Program-made: the position numbers and the translations under genes
Shown here: positions 59,401 through 64,000 of the stretch, piece after piece
How positions within the stretch are numbered: position 1 is the first letter of the stretch
How the letters are laid out: every line of letters starts with the position of its first letter
The notes under the pieces: generated by a model
Told to the model about the DNA's origin: nothing
The model's input: the letters and a program-made list of their open reading frames with translations, nothing else
The model's database searches: none
NCBI GenBank assembly: GCA_951799445.1
Contig: OX637287.1
Span: forward strand, 8,866,001-8,930,000
Reading direction: 5' to 3'
Length of the DNA: 64,000 nucleotides
From: Pseudisothecium myosuroides
Taxonomy: Eukaryota > Streptophyta > Bryopsida > Hypnales > Lembophyllaceae

Positions 59401-60185
59401 TGCGTCCCGCGAGCACGCCCAAACAGCGCGCCTCCGACGAGGATCAGTCAGCCAAACTGAAGACGCGGCCCTTGCGCGACGCCCAACGCGACTCTTTAAG
59501 CCCCAACCCCTCCCAAGCGACCTCCCGAAACTCCTCCAGCCGTGGTGAACGGCAACTACAACACAGCAACGCAGACACGCAAACCCCGAAACCCGCGCGC
59601 CGAAGCGAAACGTCTACCTACTACCCCGACCGCGCGTCCTCCACGCGGCGCTCGCAAGCCGGGAACTTTATGTCGGCGTCGTACAACATGGACAGGGGCT
59701 CACGGAAAGCGAGCGACTTGCTGGCGTCCGCGTACAAAACCGGCCGCTCGGGATCATCCCAGAAGGCGAATTTCATGCACCAGTCGTACAACTTAGGCCG
59801 GCCTCGCGGCGGCGGCCATGACGACTTCGTCACCGCGTTCTACAACAACCAGGAGCGACCGCGACGGAGCACGGAGCAGCACGGGAGTATGGAGCCCTCC
59901 AAGGAAGTGCTGCAGCTCTTCAACGCGGACAAGTCGCGCAAGAAGAAAGATTTTCTCTCTCAGTCGCTGAACTACGAGAGACCGAAGCCGCAGTCGCAAA
60001 ACACCCAGCGCGTGTCGACCATGCAGCAGCAGCCGCGGTCGTCGTCACGGCGCAGTAGTGGCGAATTCGCACGTCACGATCGACCCCTCCAGTCGCAGCG
60101 GTTGCATCCGTCGTCAGATCATCGACCTCCGCTAGGCCAAAGTGCAGACTTCACCAGCAGCGAGTATCGCAAGCCTCTTAGATAA
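56425..60185 (+). CDS. IQD (IQ67-domain) calmodulin-binding protein, 5 exons, 718 aa
   Basis: The model is join(56425-56658, 56880-57164, 57336-57563, 57855-57968, 58890-60185), 2,157 bases, all junctions phase 0. The start is [16 protein letters not shown], the usual IQD opening, followed by a run of 14 glycines. The IQ67 domain spans about residues 163-232 with three IQ motifs ([49 protein letters not shown]) and is split by a phase-0 intron within the first IQ motif, as in the family. Exon 4 encodes [24 protein letters not shown]4005 motif lies near 446-470 ([20 protein letters not shown]). IQD proteins bind calmodulin and act as scaffolds at microtubules, plasma membrane or nucleus. The tail 545-652 holds degenerate repeats not usual in the family, and the very end repeats the theme (ADFTSSEY). 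All expected family parts are present, so the gene is probably functional. Confidence 0.93.
58410..58760 (+). repeat. Direct duplication of about 172 bp inside IQD intron 4
   Basis: The two copies start near 58410 and 58583. They share 'atgtgagtaaagtagag', 'tacattagattctcc', 'catttagc.ttttgca' and 'tgatttttagct'. The copies have diverged by roughly 20 percent by eye. The intron (57969-58889) is the longest in the gene. Confidence 0.7.
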
Positions 60186-60470
60186 TCGATCCCCATTTTT
60201 TCAAAACCCACTTCCGCATGGTTCCCAATTCTTGTAGCTAGTTTAACGGAGTCCCTAGTTTTGCAGAGTCCCTGATTTTAGAGTAGGACCCGGCGTCCGC
60301 CTGACTGCATATTGGCGAGGCCGGCGCCGCGTGATCTTCGATCTCTCGCGTTGTACATTTATTTTGGGTTGAATCCGAGAATCCATATGCTGCAGTCACT
60401 ATCCCTAGCTTCAATTGCGTTCATCAATGGGAATGGTATTACGAGTCATGATTTTCCTAGGTAACTACAA
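60186..60470 (+). other. Probable 3' untranslated region of the IQD gene
   Basis: Non-coding sequence follows the TAA at 60183-60185, with mixed composition at first and AT content rising afterwards. No clear polyadenylation signal was assigned. Confidence 0.4.
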
Positions 60471-61880
60471 ACATGAATCTCAGAGGTCGACCTTGAATTG
60501 ACAGAGGCAGTCTTGAATGTGGTTTCGAATCCTTAGTGTTTGCCTTGTTTAGTTGCACTTGTTCGCCTCAAGAAAAGTACTGGTGCATACGAAAATGGAT
60601 TAGATAAATAAATGCTCAAGAGCCGGGAGGCTCCATAGCATTAGGGGACATAATGCCAAGTCCTAATAGTTCATCAAAAACGTCCATATCTATGCTTATC
60701 GCAAATCAAATGGTGTAGATGAAGGGACAACATATGAGTCATGGCGCTTTTGTGACTATCCAATCGAAATGGTGATAAATTTGCCTCGAAAATCAGACTT
60801 AAAATTATGGTTACACAACATAATTAGAAGGTATGAGATTCATGTGCATGAACTTACTCGCAAGGTGAAGTGCAATGCTAAATTTTGTAGTCTGCACTCT
60901 GAAGTGTTATGATTTTTTAACATACTTGTTGCTTAGTCTATTGGCAAATGTATTGTTTTTTTGAGGCCATGTAAAGTTTTCCATACGTATGCATGAATAT
61001 ATGAACAGAATGCCAATGCAAGATTTTGAAGTCAGTGAATTGGCAGAGCCAGTCGTAACTGTGAATTCGAATCCTTCAAGTCTCTTTGCCATGTTTAGTT
61101 AGTTGCACTGACACCATTGCATGAACCTGATTTAGAAGGTATGAGACTCATGTGCACAAAGCTTCCTCTCAAGGTCAAGTGCAATATTTTGGAGTCTGCA
61201 ATTTTGGAGTGTTAATATTTTTTTAATTATCTTATTGCCTAGTTCATGGGCTATACACTCCGTTTCTTTTGAAGCCTAGTATAGTTTTTGATATGCATGA
61301 GTAATTATATGATTAGAATGCCATTGCAGGACTTGATTTTGATGTGACAGTGGATTGTATGTGGATTAGAATCCATTGTGTGAGCGCTTTTTACTTGTAC
61401 TTGTAATCCATTATTGAATTTCATTTACAAGGTATGCAATCTCTGAAATTCATGTGCACAAACTTCGTCTGAAGATCAAGTGAAGTGTACAAATTTTGAG
61501 TGTTATGATCTTTTTGACATACTTATCGCTTAACTTAGTCAGTCCATTTGTTATTTAACAAAGTTTTTTTGAGCCAATGCAATTGTTTCTTTATGCGTGA
61601 CCAATTCTACAAAGAGATTGGCAATGCAGGATCTTGAAATTGATGTGGCCAAGGCAGTCTTAAATATGGATCAAAATCTTCTATAGTGTTAGCCCTCTTC
61701 AATCAGTGTACTTATACCCCATAATTGAGTTAATTTAAAATATTTGCAATCAAGGAGATTCAAACTTAGTCTCAACTTCAAGTGCAATGCTAAGTTTTTA
61801 AGAGCTACAGTTTTTGAGTGTTGTGATCTTTGTAACATACTTATTGCCTAGTGCATTTAGTGCTTACAATGTGAAATCAA
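60470..61880 (+). repeat. Diverged tandem array, about 305-bp unit, 4 to 5 copies
   Basis: Each unit has a block like 'aatgca.gatcttgaa.tga' followed by '..gcagtc.taa.tgtg.attcgaatcc', then 'ggtatgagattcatgtgcac.aactt', 'aaggtcaagtgcaatg', 'gagtgttatgatctttttgacat' and 'acttattgccta'. Starts of the second block lie near 60830, 61138, 61433 and 61738. Part of a unit also lies at 60470-60560. No coding potential is seen. Confidence 0.75.
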
Positions 61881-62212
61881 ATGTGAGGCTAAGTTTGATG
61901 TGTATTGGAGCCTATCTAAAATGATGATATTGCACAACTATTTCTTTGGTTCTAGTATGTCCTAGTTGAGATTGTTCATTCTATGACCAATAAGACAAAT
62001 TTTATTAACTTATGAATAAATGTTGACCTCTACTTCTGAAGTTCAATGGACCTATTGTTTGTTTGATATTCTTCAAGTTGACAGTTTGCAGCAGCATGTT
62101 GGTGGTGAGTGTTGACGAAAGCTAGGTTGGTGATGACAAATTTCTTCAATCCCATCAGCCGTTTGATTTGTTCTTGGTCAATTCAACTCCTGCACCATTG
62201 TTTCACTTATGC
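61881..62212. other. 3' flank of the protamine-like H1 gene; nothing recognised
   Basis: Non-coding, AT-rich. It would hold the 3' untranslated region of the minus-strand gene. Confidence 0.4.
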
Positions 62213-62650
62213 TCACTGTCTACGACGCCTAAGATGTCTGCGACGCCCATGATGTTTGCGACGTCTATGATGTCGGCGGCGACTATGGTGTCTTCGGCCC
62301 TTTCGGCTATGGCGTCTTCGTCGGTGACTTCTTCGACGACGTCGATGCCTTCTGCTTCCACCACGAAGAGCTCGACGACGCCTACGATTGGGCACGTCAA
62401 TCTCTGCATCAGTGGGAATGCCTCTAGCTAATTTGTAAATGCCGCCGGCCTTCTCAACAGTGCCTTTGAGCATCAAACCTTTCAAGGTTGAAGTCAGCAT
62501 CTTGTTCTTAGCTTCATTGATCTTGCCATCTGAGTTCTTCACTTCAAGGCGCTTGCGGATTTGGGCTAAACTGGCTCCTTGGCGTTGCTTGAGCACCAAA
62601 ATGGTGTCTTGCAACACAGATTCTTGTGGTTGCCATGGTTGTAACTTCAT
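62213..62650 (-). CDS. Linker-histone-like protein with arginine-rich protamine-like tail
   Basis: A single exon of 145 residues plus stop, on the minus strand. ATG at 62650 is preferred to the in-frame ATG at 62704 because the preceding residues do not look conserved. Residues about 10-76 resemble the winged-helix globular domain of linker histone H1/H5: ESVLQDTILVLKQRQGASLA, then IRKRLEV, then NKMLTSTLKGLMLKGTVEKA and GGIYKL. After a short acidic linker (PTDAEIDVPN) the last 56 or so residues hold about 33 Arg, 10 His and few Lys, in clusters such as RRHRRRRRSHRRRRHSRKGR. Sperm protamines of the liverwort Marchantia polymorpha are reported to come from male-germline H1 histones by proteolytic removal of the H1 part. 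This gene has that architecture: packaging of sperm chromatin in the nucleus is the inferred role. Alternative: a somatic H1 variant, but those tails are Lys/Ala/Pro-rich. The plus-strand reading frame here is a shadow. Confidence 0.8.
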   Translation of the reverse strand: MKLQPWQPQESVLQDTILVLKQRQGASLAQIRKRLEVKNSDGKINEAKNKMLTSTLKGLMLKGTVEKAGGIYKLARGIPTDAEIDVPNRRRRRALRGGSRRHRRRRRSHRRRRHSRKGRRHHSRRRHHRRRKHHGRRRHLRRRRQ

Positions 62651-63539
62651 GGTGCAATAAATGGAAACTCTTGCAAATGGAGAAAGTTGATGTACTTCAC
62701 ACAAGTAAGATTCACTTCAACTATGACATGCTTTGCTTATTCTTCTCAAATGAATGAATCAAGTGATCAATGAGGTTTGGACTAAAGGGCATTTGTCATG
62801 CTACAAGATGCAACGGTTGGCTATCCACACTCCACCCGTTCTAATTGCCGCTTCACCTACCACTTTGCTTTGAAGCGTCATTACCCTTCCAAACATACCT
62901 TTTCAAACTGTATGATTTCTATTATATTTAAATTGCATCTGAAAGCATATAAAATTTATAATTTCATGTATTCATTTTACATTTATGAAAATAAAAACTA
63001 CATTACATAAAGATGATTTTTTTTTGGATAATATATTATTATAAATCAATACTCCATTAACCCCTAATTGTTTGATCCTTTACCTATTGGACCAAACTCT
63101 TTTGTTTTGGCCATCACAAATGAGCACAAAATAAACTTTGTATTTTCTTGTAAGGTAGCCAACCCATTTTTTATCATCCCTTCATTTCCAATCTATAGAC
63201 TGCTCTCTTTCCGTGAAGTTGTGGCTCAATTCCTGAAGCGATTGTGGCACATTATGATTGACTGCAAGGCTCTCAATATTGCAACCAGACCTTGGTGGAT
63301 TTTGCAATCAACCTATGGTCAGAAATAGAAAGGCCTACACTACCATTATAGGTTGAAGAAAATCTTTGACTAAAATTTTTATGATAATTACATTTTGTGT
63401 AATAAAATTTAGAAAAATGTGCAATCCTTCCAAACTCTATTTCTATACACGGGAAAAATTCCGCACTCAAAAAACCTTGGGCTCCAAATATGCGTAATTG
63501 CTTAAGTGATTGGAAATGGGTCAACTACCTTAACACATA
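62651..63539. other. Upstream region of the protamine-like gene; no other gene recognised
   Basis: This contains the likely promoter of the minus-strand gene. No TATA box could be assigned with confidence, and no protein-like frame was recognised. Confidence 0.4.
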
Positions 63540-63767
63540 CTCCTTTAGTCCCACTAAAAAAAGCTCCAAATTGGTTTAGGGTTTGTATCACTAGACTGCT
63601 TCATTTATTGATTTTGACCATTGAGCAAGCGATCTGGAATTCAAATCATGTGTGTATCCACTCCGCCCTCCGTTTGTTCAACGCTCAACGATCAAATCAA
63701 TAAATGGAATCCTTTTTGTGAAACAAACCCTAAACCAATTTGGAGTTTTTTAGTGGGACCGAGGGAG
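63540..63767. mobile_element. Stowaway-like MITE (Tc1/mariner type) with TA target duplication
   Basis: Inverted ends 'ctcctttagtcccactaaa' and 'ttagtgggaccgagggag' match the CTCCCTCCGTCCC consensus of plant Stowaway elements. They are flanked by TA at 63538-63539 and 63768-63769. Paired arms continue inward ('caaattggtttagggtttgt' against its complement). Length is 228 bp. It is non-coding and would be moved by mariner-type transposases encoded elsewhere. Confidence 0.85.
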
Positions 63768-63913
63768 TATTCTATCTGACTCATAGTACTGAAGGGAACA
63801 ATAATATAAAGTAATCTGTGAAGAATTTGAAAAAATGCCCATGAAGAACCTGAATATGAACCAACTTTCAATGGGCTATACAATACTTATAACACAAGTT
63901 GCCGTTTAATAGT

Positions 63914-64000
63914 TTAATAAGGACGCCGCGGACAATAAGTGTCCGATGAATGACAAAGAATTCTCCAGTGTAGGACAAAACTGCAACTATTCATCCTTGG
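63914..64000 (+). repeat. Family T2 TTAA element, cut by the window end
   Basis: Starts TTAATAAGGACGCCGCGG and then follows the intact copy at 45859-46088 closely ('ataagtgtccgatgaatgac', 'aactattcatccttgg'). The remaining part lies beyond base 64000. Confidence 0.8.

Noticed and set aside
62168..62431. Ser/Thr/Met-rich 87-codon frame on the plus strand
   Set aside because: It is the complement of the arginine-rich tail of the minus-strand H1-like gene; its simple composition is explained by that.

Overview
The window looks like nuclear DNA of a land plant, most likely a spore-bearing one with swimming sperm (bryophyte, lycophyte or fern). The evidence is spliced plant genes (an RNI-like leucine-rich-repeat protein, an IQD calmodulin-binding protein, a Sel1-type protein), compact GT-AG introns, and a single-exon linker-histone-like gene with an arginine-rich protamine-like tail, a class known from liverwort sperm and not from flowering plants. 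Species cannot be fixed from the sequence alone. Gene density is very low (four credible intact genes in 64 kb) and most of the rest is AT-rich DNA-transposon debris.

Layout. 1-1,250: tandem-like cluster of short TTAA-flanked inverted-repeat elements. 1,499-1,582: possible fragment of an RNA polymerase RPB8 first exon. 2,150-5,820 (minus): seven-exon LRR gene, fully reconstructed (641 codons plus stop), with a decayed organelle-type tRNA-Val in one intron and one GC-AG intron. 7,100-9,970 (plus): Sel1-repeat gene divergently arranged to it, with a duplicated 5' flank and a foldback element in its first intron. 10-26 kb: transposon-derived, AT-rich, with a repeat island at 18.7-22 kb and a Ty3/gypsy scrap at 22.2 kb. 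26.4-27.3 kb (minus): decayed Tet-like 2-oxoglutarate/Fe(II) dioxygenase. 29.8-31.3 kb (plus): decayed piggyBac transposase. 32-46 kb: LTR-like leader DNA, several minisatellites, nested TTAA elements and four foldbacks. 46.7-49.2 kb (minus): hAT transposase broken by two stops and a frameshift. 50-55 kb: foldback and inverted-repeat elements. 56.4-60.2 kb (plus): complete five-exon IQD gene (718 aa) with an unusual repeat in its C-terminal tail. 60.5-61.9 kb: about 305-bp tandem repeat. 62.2-62.65 kb (minus): protamine-like H1. 63.5-64 kb: Stowaway-like MITE and a TTAA element cut by the window end.

How the parts relate. The four genes show no shared pathway. The mobile DNA does form a story: at least two families of non-autonomous elements carry TTAA target sites followed by CCC-starting inverted repeats, as expected for piggyBac-type transposition, and a broken piggyBac transposase lies in the same window. 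The most notable biology is the protamine-like H1 gene and the Tet-like dioxygenase relic, both unusual in plant annotation.
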